Assembly: GCA_003342895.1 (NCBI GenBank)
Contig: PTFA01000092.1
Coordinates: forward strand, 1,615,371 to 1,679,370
Direction: 5' to 3'
Source of the DNA: Casuarius casuarius
Lineage: Eukaryota > Chordata > Aves > Casuariiformes > Casuariidae
DNA: 64,000 bases
Made by a program: the position numbers and the translations under genes. The notes under the pieces were generated by a model. It was not told where the DNA came from and did no database searches. It saw only the letters and a program-made list of their open reading frames with translations. Below are positions 51,501 through 62,909 of this stretch, one piece after another. Each line of letters begins with the position of its first letter. Within the stretch, counting starts at the first letter, position 1.

Positions 51501-54500
51501 GAGTCTGAAAGCGGAGACTGAGCATGAAACTTCTGACTCCTTTAGGCAGCTGTGGAGAAAATATCTGTCTCTACTTCTCAGACTGCAAAATGCTGAGAAG
51601 TTAGATGTGTTCACCTAATCTTAGCTGTCGCTCACCTGGAATTTGTTCCCGTATGTATCAGTTGCAAAGCTCTGTCCCTACTGAAGATGGCAGGGACAGA
51701 ATGAGCTCTTTCCATCACTCACCTCCAGTTCCTATTCACGTGCAGATTTACAGAATGCGGAGAGGGAAGGACAGGGAGAGTTTTACTCCCAATTAGCACC
51801 ATCTGGCATAGCTCGTGCTCCTGCTTCACATGATGTGATCACAGCCGTACAACCGTTCCACCCCCATTTAGATGGGGCCTATGTGTGCGCCTCTGGCACT
51901 ATTTGTTCTGAAAGGAGGTTTTGATTTTGTAACAAATCCATTAGGTTAGAAAAATGAGGGAGGGAATATAAAAAGCAGAATTCCAGCAGCTCCGTTCAGA
52001 AAGAGGAGAGTGGTGTTTGCGTGGGGCATGAGGCATCGTGGAACATGATGTTCAGAACCGAACTGCAGCTCCTTGCCCCGGGGAGCTCTCCGTCTTACCT
52101 TTCCCCCCTTTGTTCTGCTCCAGACAAGCTGGCTGTATCGCTCCGTCCTAGGAATCATTTCCTTCTGACATAGAAAGTTTGCATTAATACCTTTCTGCTT
52201 GCGTCTTTGTTTCTGGGCAATTTCCAGCGCATTAAGCTGCAGCACATCCACTTATTCTGGGACTCCCCATCTCAGTCATTAGCTTCTTTTGCAAAGCCTC
52301 GTCCACTGCATGCTGTAAGCCTAATTGTGCTCTGCCTGTTTCCTCCACTTTGACTGCTGTAGTAGTTACAGCCTCAAAGAGCTCCATTGGATTAACCACA
52401 AATGTTCTTACGTTGAAACCACCTTGGTCCCTATTACTCAAGCTGTGCTTTTGCATTTGATCTTTTAAATGCTTTGTAATGCTTACCCCAAGATTGAGGT
52501 GAAGCTAATTGGAATGTAACTTCCTACAGCAGTTCTAGATCTTTTCCTGTAACGATGCCAAAAGCTCTCCTCTCTCCAGGGTCTGCACCTGAATCCAGCT
52601 GGGAAATGACTGGTTTAGAGGAAGTAAAGTTTTGCATCAGGATTTTGGCAGTGTAACCTTGTGACTTTGTCCCCCTCGCCTAGACATTGCTTGCTAGCTG
52701 CCCTGGGAAAAGAGGGAACCTTCAGTCGGAAAGGTTTGTGAGCCAACGAGCTGTAAGAGGTCCCCAGCAAGCACGCAGCAAGGTCCGTACCCTCGTGCTG
52801 CCCGTGCGCAGAGCCTGTGGGAGGAGGATGCCAGGCAGCACAGCACAGCAAAACAGCCCTCAGTGTCCTCCTGCGGGGACTGGCCACTCTCCAACGCCTG
52901 TTTACTGCATCCTGTCCCCCCCTTATTTTATTTCCAAATACTCAGGTGTCAACTTTTCGTGCCGTATGCTCTGAGCCTGCAACCGAGTTGCCCCCAGACT
53001 TTGTGGCCTTGCTCCTTGGCAGCAGCACTGTACAGCCTCCCTTGCTGCGGGACCCCGTGCCGCTCAGCTGTACCGGTGGAGGAGTGTCCCCAAGCGGAGG
53101 GGCTGGGATGCCTTTCAGAAGGCCACCCGGCTGCAGGTAACCCCTCTAAAACAGACGTTGCCTGTTTATAAGCACGTGACACAGGTCCTCTCTCCTTTGA
53201 CCTAATGTACAAGCTTTTGACAAAACTGCATGTAGAGATGCCCTCTGCTTTCCCCTGCTCCTTTTTGTGCCATCTGAAGGGAAGGGATGTGGTACGTCAA
53301 GGCTTTGGGTGGTTTCTGTAGATATCACCGCTCGTTGTTTAAAGATGCTGTTTGGAAAAAGGACAGCGAGGAAGAATCTTGTGTAGAGCAATAGTTAAAA
53401 TTAAGCTCAGCACTTACAAGCAAACCTTTGGTTATTTCTTTGTACAAAACTTGTACATCTTTAAATGAGCTGATCTTTCCATATGGGAAGCGGCGTAAGC
53501 CTTCATGGAATAACGTGGTGGGGGCAGACTGGGCAGGAGGAGGTTAAAGCGTGTCCAGCCGGCCCGGAGGCTGGGTACCTCGGAGGCGGGAGGGTAAAGC
53601 TGTGGAAGGGGAGGCTTGCGCTGCTTCTGGGGGGTCTGGGGAACAGCAAAAGGTCATGAGTACACGAGTACTGTGTGTCTCTCACTGTCTGGAGACCTGT
53701 GGAAGAAAGGAGTGAGTGAAAGGAGGGAAAATTAGTTACTCAGCTGGGGGTGAGTTAGGTGAGGAGGGGCCTGCTGTAACCTTCCACCCTTACGGGGACA
53801 GAGGGCTGCAGATGGTCTGTTTTATCGCAGCACCAAATTGCAAACCTGGAGGGAAGATTACGTTCCCTTGCCTGCTCCCACCCTTGCCGTTTCTAGACAC
53901 GAGCTGTTGGCTAACACCCAGCGCAGCCACGGAGCTGGCGTCCGTAGCATTGCTGCCTGCAGCTAGCCTTTCCGTCTGTGAGATGAAAGACGTGCAAAAG
54001 CAGGTCGCCTGGTGTTTTGAGTATCCAGAGAGTGCCCGTGTCCCCCGCGCAGGAAGGGAAGCCGTGCTCGCGTCCCCGACACGGTGGCATAATCCGGCGC
54101 CTGCTCGGCCTCTTGCATCGGCAGCTCCTTTGCGGCAGGTTCCTGCTGCCGCCCGGTAGGATGGAGAGCGAGTGCCACCTCGTGCACAGCCGCAGCCATG
54201 CCTCCGCCCGCGGAAACCGCGCCAGGGCTGCCCGCCGTCTCCCTGCTTGTGCTGGGCGAGGGGGACGTCGGGCCCCGGGCAGACAGGATGGGTAGCACTG
54301 CTGGCTGCGGCGTGCGTGGCCTCCCTTCCTCCGGAAAGCCCGAGGGATTTCAAAGCTGGGTCACACGGAGGAAGCGTGTGTGTGGGTGCTGCGGGTGAAA
54401 GAATATGGTGTAACGTCACTTCTGCTGCTTGTTTCTATAAACGGCAGAGCAAAGAGAGGGCTCTCGCCATTGAGAACGTAGGCCTGGATTGAAGGAAGGA

Positions 54501-56230
54501 GGCCGAATTGCTTTGAACTATATCTCCAGTTGAGAGTGAAGTTTAATTCAAGCCACAGTCTTGAAATTAAATTCGTAGCTCGGTGCCTGTGTAGATCAAG
54601 GATACTGAATCATTCATTGGTGGTTAAGTGACAGAAACACCACCCGGGAGGCTGAAACGCTGGGTAGTGTGTCAAGGCCGAGCGCTGCGTGCTGCAGACC
54701 TCCCTTCCCGGTGCCTGGCCCAGGCTGCAGCGTAACTCGAGCAGAGTTGGCAGTGGTGCCCTCCCGCGGCCACCTGCGCCTTTGCAGCCGGGAGAGTGGC
54801 TTTGTCCCTCTATTGTCTTCTCCGGTTGTGCAGGAGCTGGTTTTATCTTGATTCTCTCTTTGTTATAAGGGCGATGAAAGTTTAAAAAGGTGCTGCCTGC
54901 TTGAGCCGGGCAGCAGCTGCCGGTGGGGTTACTTTGAGGATTGTGAAACCCATCTCGTGAAAATGATCCCTGTGCTCTAATAGTCCCGTAGCCATTGTGC
55001 ACACAGCACGGGGAAATCTACTCTAAAATACAGGGTAGCTCTGCAGTGAGTGAGGCTGTCTGGATAATAGAAGCACATAAAGACTCCTTCACCTTCTGGT
55101 ATCAAAGCTCTGACAGCCCGGGCTGGGAAAGCTGTGCTGCAGATGAGGTGAAGCCCAGTGAATTGTCCTGGCATCCCAGAAAACAGCTATTCCCTCCCTG
55201 GAGAGGAGGGCAGAGTGCTGAAGTCCCGGGTGGGTGCTTGGAGCCCTGTCTGGCTCTGCAGGTCCCCTGAGTGTGTGTGGTCTTTTCAAAGGTCAGGAAG
55301 AAAGCCGTAGAGGAGCATCGCTCTACACCTTCCTTTGCACTAGGATACCCTCCTGTACACAATCTGCTTGATGCTGTTTTCCCTGTTTCTAAAAGCATAC
55401 ATACGCGGGAAGGCGTGAAACTGGCTGGAAGTGGCCTGTCGGGAGGTCAAGGAAATCAGCAGTCCCTGAGGGGGCTCTGCTGTCGCCTCGGAGGTGTTAC
55501 ATCTTGGTAATGCTGCCCGTTGTCTTTGGGCTGACTTGGGCCAAACAGTACAGGGAAATAATCCAAAATGTTCCACAGAATTGATCTGATGGGTGAGACA
55601 AGACTTTAGCTGTCTTAATGCAGATCATGCGTTCTTCAAGACATGTGGCATGATCCTAATAAACCTACAGACCCCCCGCCTATTCCCTATTGTCCGTAAG
55701 ATACAGAAGGAACATCCGCTCGGCAGTCTGCAGTTCTCCTGTCTTTATGGAAAGAAATGATCTGTGAGTTCTCGTGACCAAGTAGCCATATGTCTTAGGG
55801 TAGATGGCCCTTCCTGCAGAGCGGTGGCAGAAGCTCCCGCTGTATTTGTTGGCTTTGCTTCTGAATGGCTGACGGCTGCTGTAATGAACACTGCAGTTTG
55901 CCGCTGCGTTAGGCAGGACCTCCACCTCCACCACCCATCTCCAAAGACCGTAGCTGTCTGACTGGCCCTGCCTTGAACTCGCTCACTTCTCTAGGGATAC
56001 CTCAGCCCTGCCGTTATATCAGTGTGGCAAGCCTGGACTTCATGGACACTCTGCCCTCTGTCATTTCCCCTCAAGCACTGGTATCTTTGCTGGTCTTTGT
56101 GAGGGGACAGCCAAGCACTTTGGCTTAGGAAGACACACGGAGATTGTTGGAGGCTCTGCCCTTGTTCCGAGGGAAATGGATGCACGATGCTAGCTGAAAA
56201 ATCACCTTTGTGCCAGCGGCATCTTCTGCG
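42600..56230. other. YTHDF1 to mir-124-3 intergenic region, no gene recognised
   Basis: No protein family, splice-linked exons, tRNA or known small RNA recognised. AT-rich in the first part, becoming GC-rich after about 52.5 kb, where open frames grow long only because stop codons become rare. Poly(T) at about 43237-43254, G-runs near 44825, 45062 and 48301, a 20-bp tandem duplication at 45221-45253 and a GA run near 49972 are the simple-sequence landmarks. Confidence 0.6.
45221..45253. repeat. 20-bp tandem duplication, about 1.7 copies
   Basis: AATTTCATGAGTT occurs twice, 20 bp apart, with TTCATGA between. A local slippage duplication. Confidence 0.85.
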
Positions 56231-56234
56231 TAAG

Positions 56235-56650
56235 GCTGGAAGGGACCCCAGGGTCAGTGCTGCCTCAGGACTTCTGCTAGAAGCTTCTCCAGTATGTTCC
56301 CTAGGCTGGAATTTCCCATCCTTCCCAGGCTCTTCCAATGCTTTGCCATCCTTTCTGCTGGAAAGCTTTTATTGTAATACCTGAATCATCCTGCTGCAAC
56401 TTGGGCCCATTGCTACTTACGTAACTATGGAAAATGAGTGGTTCCCTCCCCCGTACAGCAGCCTTTTATGCACTTGGCTGCTAACATCTTTTCCCTAACC
56501 TCTTTCTTAGGCTCACCAACCCGTATCACCCATATCAACCCCTATCTCTTGAGACTGGGACTTCTACAGCTCTGCACAGGCTTGTTTCTCCTTATCCTCT
56601 TTGCAACCAGTCCATGTATTTCTTGATGTAGCCCAAACCTGAGGCCTTAC
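56235..56650 (-). mobile_element. Degenerate CR1-type LINE 3' fragment
   Basis: The plus strand reads GGCTGGAAGGGACC near 56236. It then has GGAAAGCTTTTATTGTAATA and CTGCTGCAACTTGGGCCCAT around 56360-56410. These resemble the CR1 consensus read antisense (a GGTTGGAAGGGACC word, then a GGAAAGTTTTTCCTAAT type word and a CTGCTGCA-CCCATT word). The element therefore lies on the minus strand and is heavily diverged and truncated. CR1 is the dominant interspersed repeat of birds and reptiles. Limits are approximate. Confidence 0.65.
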
Positions 56651-56684
56651 TGGTATGTGCAGTGGGATGACAAAACAGATGACA

Positions 56685-56760
56685 AAAAAATATGTACATT
56701 TGCCCTAGAATCACCATCATCTTCTGTGTGGTGATTCTAGAGCAAATGTACGTATTTTTT
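56685..56760. repeat. Near-perfect inverted repeat, 31-bp arms, 14-nt loop
   Basis: Arms 56685-56715 and 56730-56760 pair at 29 of 31 positions. The exceptions are C56704 opposite A56741 (a G-U wobble if transcribed from the minus strand) and T56693 opposite G56752 (a wobble if transcribed from the plus strand). The loop is 56716-56729. Size and shape fit either a microRNA-like precursor or a small hairpin transposon (MITE). Not recognised as a known family. It sits about 35 bp beyond the CR1 fragment. Confidence 0.9.
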
Positions 56761-59565
56761 AACCTGTCCGTAAGGGCTGATGTCAGGGTTTGTGTAGGAC
56801 GAGGCAGTCGTAAGCAAAACCATTCCTTGACCAGTTGTCGCATGCGTAAGGAAGGGTGGCCGGTGCTTTGTGTACATCTACAAGAAGGAAGGGGTGCTTA
56901 GGGGGCTTGGATGCATCTTGGATGCAGCTGCATTTTTTGCCCTAGTGAGCATGGGAGAACTGTGCAAGGGAAATAAGACGGTAATTTGTCCTCTGTGATG
57001 GCTCCATTATAGAATGGCCTGGTCCAGACCCGTCGCTGCAAAGATCGGCTCATTTCCCCTAAAGCTTTTCCATCAGGAGACTGGCTTTGACCCCACTAAG
57101 CCCATGTCTGGCACAAGGGCACATCTGATCTCAGACAAATCCTCCTCCTGAATGGAAAGGAGCTAATGCCCGAGGCCAGAGGTGCCTTGTGTCAGTGCTC
57201 TCCTTACTGCTGGGCTAAGTGTTGCTGTGAGGGCTTTTTTCACCGAACTGGCCTGCAGAGTCTGTGACCTCCTGGAGCAGATGTCCCGCAGCTGAAGCCT
57301 GGGCAGACCTGGCCTCTGAGCCAGCTGGGAGGTGCTGTATGATCGGTGGCAACCAAGTCTAAGGAGCCGGCTTTGACAGGGAATAGGGACCATTTGCCTG
57401 AGAACATGGATCCTGTCACGGAGAAGAAAACATGATGGGCTGAGACAGGGTTTGGGGCAGTTCTGTGGACATACGGGACTTTGTAGCCCGTCGGTTTGGG
57501 TCTCTAAGATGTAACGTGCCCTCCCAGGCATTTAAGCCCTGGCTTACCTAAACAAGCAGGGGTCACTGGGAGCAGGAAACCCGCAGAGTGAAACTCTGGC
57601 CTGTTCCATCACCAGCGTTTCTGGCTTTTCCACCCCCAGCTGGTAGCCGCTCTGGCTCTCCTGCTAGCTTGAGCTCTCGTCTCCCCAGATTTCGGACTGT
57701 AGCGCAAGTCTCGTTGCAATGCAGTGACCTCAGAGCCGGGAGCCCGTGACCGCGCGTCACGCGGTGTGCGCGTGCATGGACCAGCCTCGCCTAGCCGTGC
57801 TGGGCTCCTGCGTACAGCCGGGAGGGAGTGTGTTTATGCCGGTTGTCCCGCGTGCGGCTGCTCTTGCCAGACAACTCAAGCAAGGCTTTTTGGTGCATCG
57901 GAGGGGGTTCGGCGGGGGGGAGATTAGGCCCATCTGTTTCCAGTGATACCTGACCTCTTGAATTCCCTCTTGGCTGAGGAGAAGGGAGCATGTAGGAAGC
58001 CCAGGGAAAGAGGGAACGTTTGGGAACAGAGCTAGTCGTGTTTGCTGAGGAGTCTGGGTGGCCTCTGTGGACCCGGTGCCCAGCCTTGCCTCTGCGCAGG
58101 GCTCTCAGCCGTGGCTGCCTAAAGGAGGAGTCTGGTTTAGGATGAGTATCTGGCTTGCACTGTCCTGTGCAAGGGGGTTTTGATTTTCAGCCCCCCCCAG
58201 CCCCCAGTCTGGGGCAACAGGCCACCTTCACCACTCGACCGTGGCTCTGGGGTTGCTCCTCCTGTTCTGCGCCTGCGGGATCAGGCCCAGCCCTGTCCGC
58301 TGGGCCCTGCACAGCCCCCCCGTTACCTGTGTTCCTTCAGGTCTGTCCTTGGATCTTCGTGGCCCCTGGAGGGAGCCAGCAGCGCTCCTGCTGCAGTGCA
58401 GATTGCCTTGGCGTGACGTGCTGCGCTCTGTCTCGGTGCCCGCTGGGGCGGCTCTGGCTTTGGTGGGGTCTGGCTGCCTGCACTCGGCTTCTCATCCCCT
58501 CGCTACCTGCTTTGCAAAGAGCCAAGGACTTGCCCAAGAGCAGAATCGCCCTGCGGCTGGAAATCTACCCTCAGAGGGTTGCGTGGAAGAGGCCAGGGCG
58601 GTACAGAGGTCCCTTCCCCAGCAGGGCACGCAGTCACCGCACAGCCCCTGACTTGTATCGGGGGGAAATTAGGTCAAAATGTGTCCCACGACCTTGCGGT
58701 GCTTGAGGAACGTGGGAGCAAGCAGGTCTCCGACACCTCGGTACTTGCGCTGATCTACTGGGAAGGAGGGAGGGGAAAAATCCAGCTTCTCTTAAGGATC
58801 TCTGTGTCTCTAGAGCCCTTCTGGTGAGCCTGGGGCCTCCTGCACCCGGCAGCCTTTGCCCTGGGAGCTTCTGCAGGGCCGCGCGGTGCCCGGCCCCGCT
58901 GGAGCAACGCGCGGCGTCGGGTCCACGGGAGCGCAGTGAGTTGCTGCACTGCTGGATGAAGCCGTATAGGCGTCACGCTTGCTCCCTCCTGCCTCTTCCC
59001 GGTGCTGGAGGCATGACCCATCCTCAACCGCTCGGTTGTGCGACGCGTCTGCTGCAGAACGGCTTTGGGAGCTGGGGCAGCTACCTTTCCCCGCCGCGCA
59101 GCTTTCCTCCAAGGCCTGCGTGCTCTGCTTCTTCCCTTTCCTCGTCCCGCTTCCCCCAGGAGCCCTGCCTAAAAGCACCCGCTTTTCACAGGCGAGCGTG
59201 AAACCAAGCAATCCCGCAAGGTACATTAAGGGTTTTCCTTCCCTCTCTCCTAAACAAGGAAGTTGTTCTGCTACAGACATCTCCGTGGCAGACAAGGTCG
59301 CGTGTCCCGCATCAAGCACTGCGGGGATGGAGGATGGAGATGTCTGTGGATGCGCTTCCTTGGACAGACGCAATGCTGATAAAGCGGAGCAGAGATGAAG
59401 AGGGGAGGGGGTGCAGAGAGTTGTGTGTATGCGGCTGAATCCAGCTATGTGGCTTTTTGCAGCCGAATAATTAAATCTTCCCTTGCCCAAGTGCCGATCT
59501 CAGGCGGCTCAGGGCTCGGGGCTCGGCGTGTCTTTAGGAAGCTGAGAACACAAGTCTTGCAACAG
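56761..59565. other. GC-rich intergenic DNA, no gene recognised
   Basis: Rising GC and CpG content toward the mir-124-3 island. Many overlapping open frames on both strands, none with recognisable domains, all explained by GC-rich composition. Confidence 0.6.
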
Positions 59566-59568
59566 AGA

Positions 59569-59574
59569 TTTATT
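59569..59574 (-). terminator. Candidate polyadenylation signal of the mir-124-3 primary transcript
   Basis: AATAAA on the minus strand about 0.85 kb downstream of the microRNA, followed after 13 nt by ACTTGTGTTC, a GU-rich element at the usual spacing. No other canonical minus-strand hexamer was noticed between it and the hairpin. Inference only. Confidence 0.45.
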
Positions 59575-59589
59575 GAGATCTAAAGCCTG

Positions 59590-61020
59590 ACCTAAGAGCC
59601 GGCGTGGGCATTGCCCTCTCGCTGGGGGCTGCAGAAGGGGGTCGTGCCACCTTGCGGGCTGCGCGGCAGAGCCCGGCGGGGGCCGGGGGGGCACCGGCGG
59701 AGGCGGCGGTGCTGCAGCCCCTCGCCCTGGCCGGCCTGCAGGAAAAAGCAGGCTCCTGATTTAGTGCCGGGAATAGGACGGAGGGATAACAAAGGGGGAC
59801 GCCGGGGCCGTCGGGCAGCACGGGACCCGCGGCCCGCCGCGCTCACCCCGCAGCGGTGCCGGGGCTTGCGGGGCCCTGCGTGGCCGAGCCCCGGCGCGGG
59901 GCAGGAGCGGGGCTGCAGGGGGGCAGCGGCCAAGCAAGGGAGAAAAAAGGCCAGAAGCGACCCCCCGACAAGCAGCCCGCTGGATTCAGGGCGCTTCGGC
60001 CCGGCATCGCGGGGGCGAGCGCTGCCCTCGCTGCTTTCCCAGCGCTGGGGAGGGGGTCGCCGGGGCGCGGGGGGGGCCGCCCGTCCTGGGAGAGGGGGGC
60101 GACCCCCTCCCCTTCCCCGCTCCCTGGCGAAGCCCCTGCCCGCGGCCCCCCCGGCTCTGCGCGCCTTGTCCCGCCGCTGCTCCTGCCCTTTGTGCGCCGG
60201 GAGCCCCCGAAACGCGGCCGCCGCGGAGCGGGGCCCCCCCCGCGCCCCCCGCCCGGGAATGCGCGCAGGCAGCTGCCCCGCCGGGCCGCAGCCTTGTTAC
60301 CCGCGTTGGTCAAAGGGCCGAGGATGCTCCGCAGACCGCTCCGGGGCTGCCGTTAAGTGTAATTAGAGGGTTTATATCCCCCATTTCCATGAAAATGAAG
60401 CTGTGAGGCTCCTCTCTTGGCATTCACCGCGTGCCTTAATTGTATGGACATTAAATCAAGGTCCGCTGTGAACACGCAGAGAGGGGCTCGGGCTGGCCCC
60501 GCTCGGAGCGGGGCGGGCGCGGGGGGGCTTGGGGGGGAGAGAGATGCTGTCAGTGCGGAGCGGAGCCCCCGCGCCCGCAGCCGCCCCGCGGGGCCCCGGC
60601 GGAGGCGGCGGCGGCGGCGGCGGAGCGCCCGGGCGGCCGCGTCCCGTTTTGCCTTGCAGGAAAAGCGAGGCCGGTGGGAAGAGCCGAGAGCCCCGAGCGC
60701 CGCCCGCCACCAACCTGCGGCCGCCGCGACGCGCCGGTGCCGGGCGACGGGTCCCAGCGCGGAGCCTGGAGACGCTCAGCGAGGCGCCGGGCTCCTCGCA
60801 GCCGGGTCGAGCGTCCTGCCGCGGGCCGGGGCCCCCGGAGCGCCGGGCACCCCGCTCCCTGCCGCGGCTACCGGAGCCCCCGAAAATCCCGCTCGTGTCT
60901 CCTCTGAAAGCGCTCAAAATGCGGAGGAGCCGGTCGCTCTCCTCGCGAAGGGAAAGCGGCAGAGGTTAAACACGCGTTTCCGATCTCTCCGCTCCGCTGC
61001 GGTTAGGCGCAAGGATCGCT
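59590..61020. promoter_or_regulatory. CpG island containing mir-124-3
   Basis: Very GC-rich and CpG-dense DNA with G-runs and a GGC-repeat tract near 60599-60624. The mir-124 hairpin lies inside. Long open frames on both strands here (for example 59611-60366 plus) are compositional. Confidence 0.8.
60411..60484 (-). ncRNA. MIR124-3: mir-124-3 precursor hairpin
   Basis: On the minus strand the sequence folds into the mir-124 hairpin. The 3' arm contains the full mature miR-124-3p (TAAGGCACGCGGTGAATGCC) at 60438-60419. The 5' arm carries miR-124-5p (beginning CGTGTTCACAGCGG) at 60476-60455, joined by the typical AATGTCCATACA-type loop. The base of the stem extends by CCTCTCT pairing with AGAGAGG, as in human mir-124-3. 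miR-124 is a neuron-enriched microRNA that represses non-neuronal mRNAs. Position and strand relative to YTHDF1 match human MIR124-3, so it is this paralogue rather than mir-124-1 or -2. Confidence 0.98.
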
Positions 61021-61026
61021 CCACTT

Positions 61027-61054
61027 AAAAAAAATAAAAATAAAAATAAAAAAT
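61027..61054. repeat. A-rich (AAAAT)n tract
   Basis: A-run followed by AAAAT repeats upstream of mir-124-3. Confidence 0.9.
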
Positions 61055-61860
61055 CGGGAGGGATCGAAAAGGGGTAAAGCGGTTAGAGCGGTTTCGTTGG
61101 TCGCTGTCGGACTTAGAGGCGCTTTATGAATTTAGGACGATTTCTTTAGATACCGCATCTGAAAATCCTCACCCCCTCCCCTTCCTCCCTTTCCTTTCTT
61201 GTCCAAAAAGAAAAAAAAAAAATCACAAGCCCATTAAGGTCGCTTGCAAAAGGGGAGAAAAAAAATCCTGATGCTCTTCCAAGTTAGCGACAGAGCTGGG
61301 TGGCTCTCCCACCGTTGTCGCCTAAACCCCGCAATTACAGCACGGCGAGCCTCGCTCCGAGCGGATTTACCCATTCCCCTGGAAGCAGCGCTGGGGCTTC
61401 CGCGGCACAAACTCCGCTGCCTTTCCCAGATCCAGTGCAAACGCCCTCCCGTGGCTCGAGATGCTTGTTTTTGTGTATGCAAGCTGGAGATGAATAAGAA
61501 AGGCGCCTAGTCTCTCATTAGCTTTGAATTTCGGACTTTTTTCGCTTTTTCTTTTTTTTCCTTTCTCTTTTTTTCCTCCTCCCGCGCCGGAACAATGCGG
61601 CAGGACCTCATCAGAGTGAAACCCAGGCTCCCGCTAGGCTTTGAAAGCAAGATGAACTTGGTGCACCACCCATCTTTCTCTTCTCTTCTCTTCTCCAAAG
61701 CTCTTTAAAGGGGTTATGAGGCGTCTCTCTCAATTTATCCCTTTTCTCTTGATCTTCCTAGCAGAGGGGTTTGGGGTCTAGTCCTGGCTGTTTCAGCTGA
61801 TCTCATCCAGTCTAAGGGATTAGAGCTTCTTCTCCGCATCCAGGCTCTCAGCACATCTGC

Positions 61861-61907
61861 TGATTGGGTTCAGCACAAGAGGATTACATTGGGACCCAAT
61901 GACGTCA
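61861..61907. promoter_or_regulatory. CCAAT/CRE cluster, candidate mir-124-3 promoter module
   Basis: Within 47 bp are a minus-strand CCAAT box (plus-strand TGATTGG at 61861-61867), the 13-bp palindrome ATTGGGACCCAAT (61888-61900) which presents CCAAT on both strands, and a full palindromic cAMP-response element TGACGTCA (61900-61907). Such NF-Y/CREB groupings usually sit within about 150 bp of a transcription start. The cluster is about 1.4 kb upstream of the hairpin in the sense of the microRNA. A lone TTCAGCAC at 61869-61876 matches half of a REST site, without the other half. Confidence 0.6.
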
Positions 61908-62141
61908 CCGCTAGGACATAAGTTCTCCTCCATTAACCAAATCCTCATCAGCAAGATGTCCTTGAAACTACCGGAGTAACATTGGAGACTCCAGCGGCAG
62001 CCCGGCCCCGCCGTCCTCCCGGGCCGGGCGCCGGGGCTTTCGGAGCGGAGTGGTTGAGCCTTGAGCACTTGCAGCTGCATCGCTAATGTGCTGCTCCGCT
62101 ACGGGGCCGGAGAAGCGAGTCATTATCGGAGAGCGCGTACC

Positions 62142-62151
62142 CTATAAATAG
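62142..62151. promoter_or_regulatory. MEF2-type site CTATAAATAG
   Basis: An exact match to the YTA(A/T)4TAR consensus of MEF2, within the near-palindrome CCCTATAAATAGGG at 62140-62153. It could also serve as a TATA box on either strand. Confidence 0.6.
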
Positions 62152-62181
62152 GGTTCTGCACCTAAACTGTTAATCAGAGGA

Positions 62182-62190
62182 GCTTTATAT
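62182..62190 (-). promoter_or_regulatory. TATA-like element on the minus strand
   Basis: TATATAAAG in minus-strand sense, which would place a start near 62155-62160, upstream of mir-124-3. It competes with the CCAAT/CRE cluster as the core promoter; both cannot be the only start. Confidence 0.35.
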
Positions 62191-62864
62191 ATTCCGTTGC
62201 TTTTTCTTTTTTTTTCTCCCTTTTTTGTTGGGAAGGGAGGGGGTGGAGGGACAGAGGGGGAGGGGAAAGCTGCATCCTACAGTTATATTTCCAAGCTCAA
62301 AAAGACATCAGCGATAATTTTCTTTAAAGCTGACATGGATGTAATTTTGAAACAGATTTCTTTTTTTTTAAGAAATGTGTAGGATTTCACCCCCGTTCTC
62401 TCGGAGAAGAGACAATGTGTCCTGAGTTATATAAAGTAAGAGGTTCCCTTTAAATATATAATAGGAATTTTGTGTTTTGGGTTTTAATGCTAGATTTTTC
62501 TTAATGTTACATGAGCAGAGACCCACAGGGGTGAAGATCTGCCTAGCTGAAGGGACATTGGTTTTACTTCCAAGTCATAAACCGACAGTATTTTTTAAGT
62601 TGAGACTTGTGCTCTGCAAAACACAGAAAACACCTATAGAGTCGCTGCCCTCAGCCTGCCCTGGCTCAGGTCAGCGGACACAAGCCGCTGGCTCCCCTCG
62701 GCCGGCCCTCGCAGGCAGCCGCCGCTCGCGGCTGTGGCCAGCGTTTCGCCGCGTCCCTTTGGCGGGGCGTGAAGCGTGCAGACACGCTGCTGCTGCAGCT
62801 GCTGTTGTTTAAACTTCCAGACCTCATCGCGGGGCGGCTGTTACAATGGAAATGAGCACCGTCG

Positions 62865-62880
62865 TTTATTTATTTATTTA
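62865..62880. repeat. (TTTA)4 microsatellite
   Basis: Four TTTA units on the plus strand. Confidence 0.9.
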
Positions 62881-62909
62881 CCTAGAGTCGCAGGATTTCA
62901 CCTCTGGGG

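Noticed and set aside
53716..54498. Overlapping open frames of up to 209 codons on both strands
   Set aside because: GC-rich DNA with few stops; several frames are open at once and none has a recognisable domain.
59611..61028. Long proline-, arginine- and glycine-rich open frames (up to 251 codons) around mir-124-3
   Set aside because: CpG-island composition gives open frames on both strands. The known feature here is the microRNA hairpin.
61852..61876. REST/RE1 site upstream of mir-124-3
   Set aside because: Only the left half (TTCAGCAC) is present; the GGACAGC half is missing at any allowed spacing I could see.
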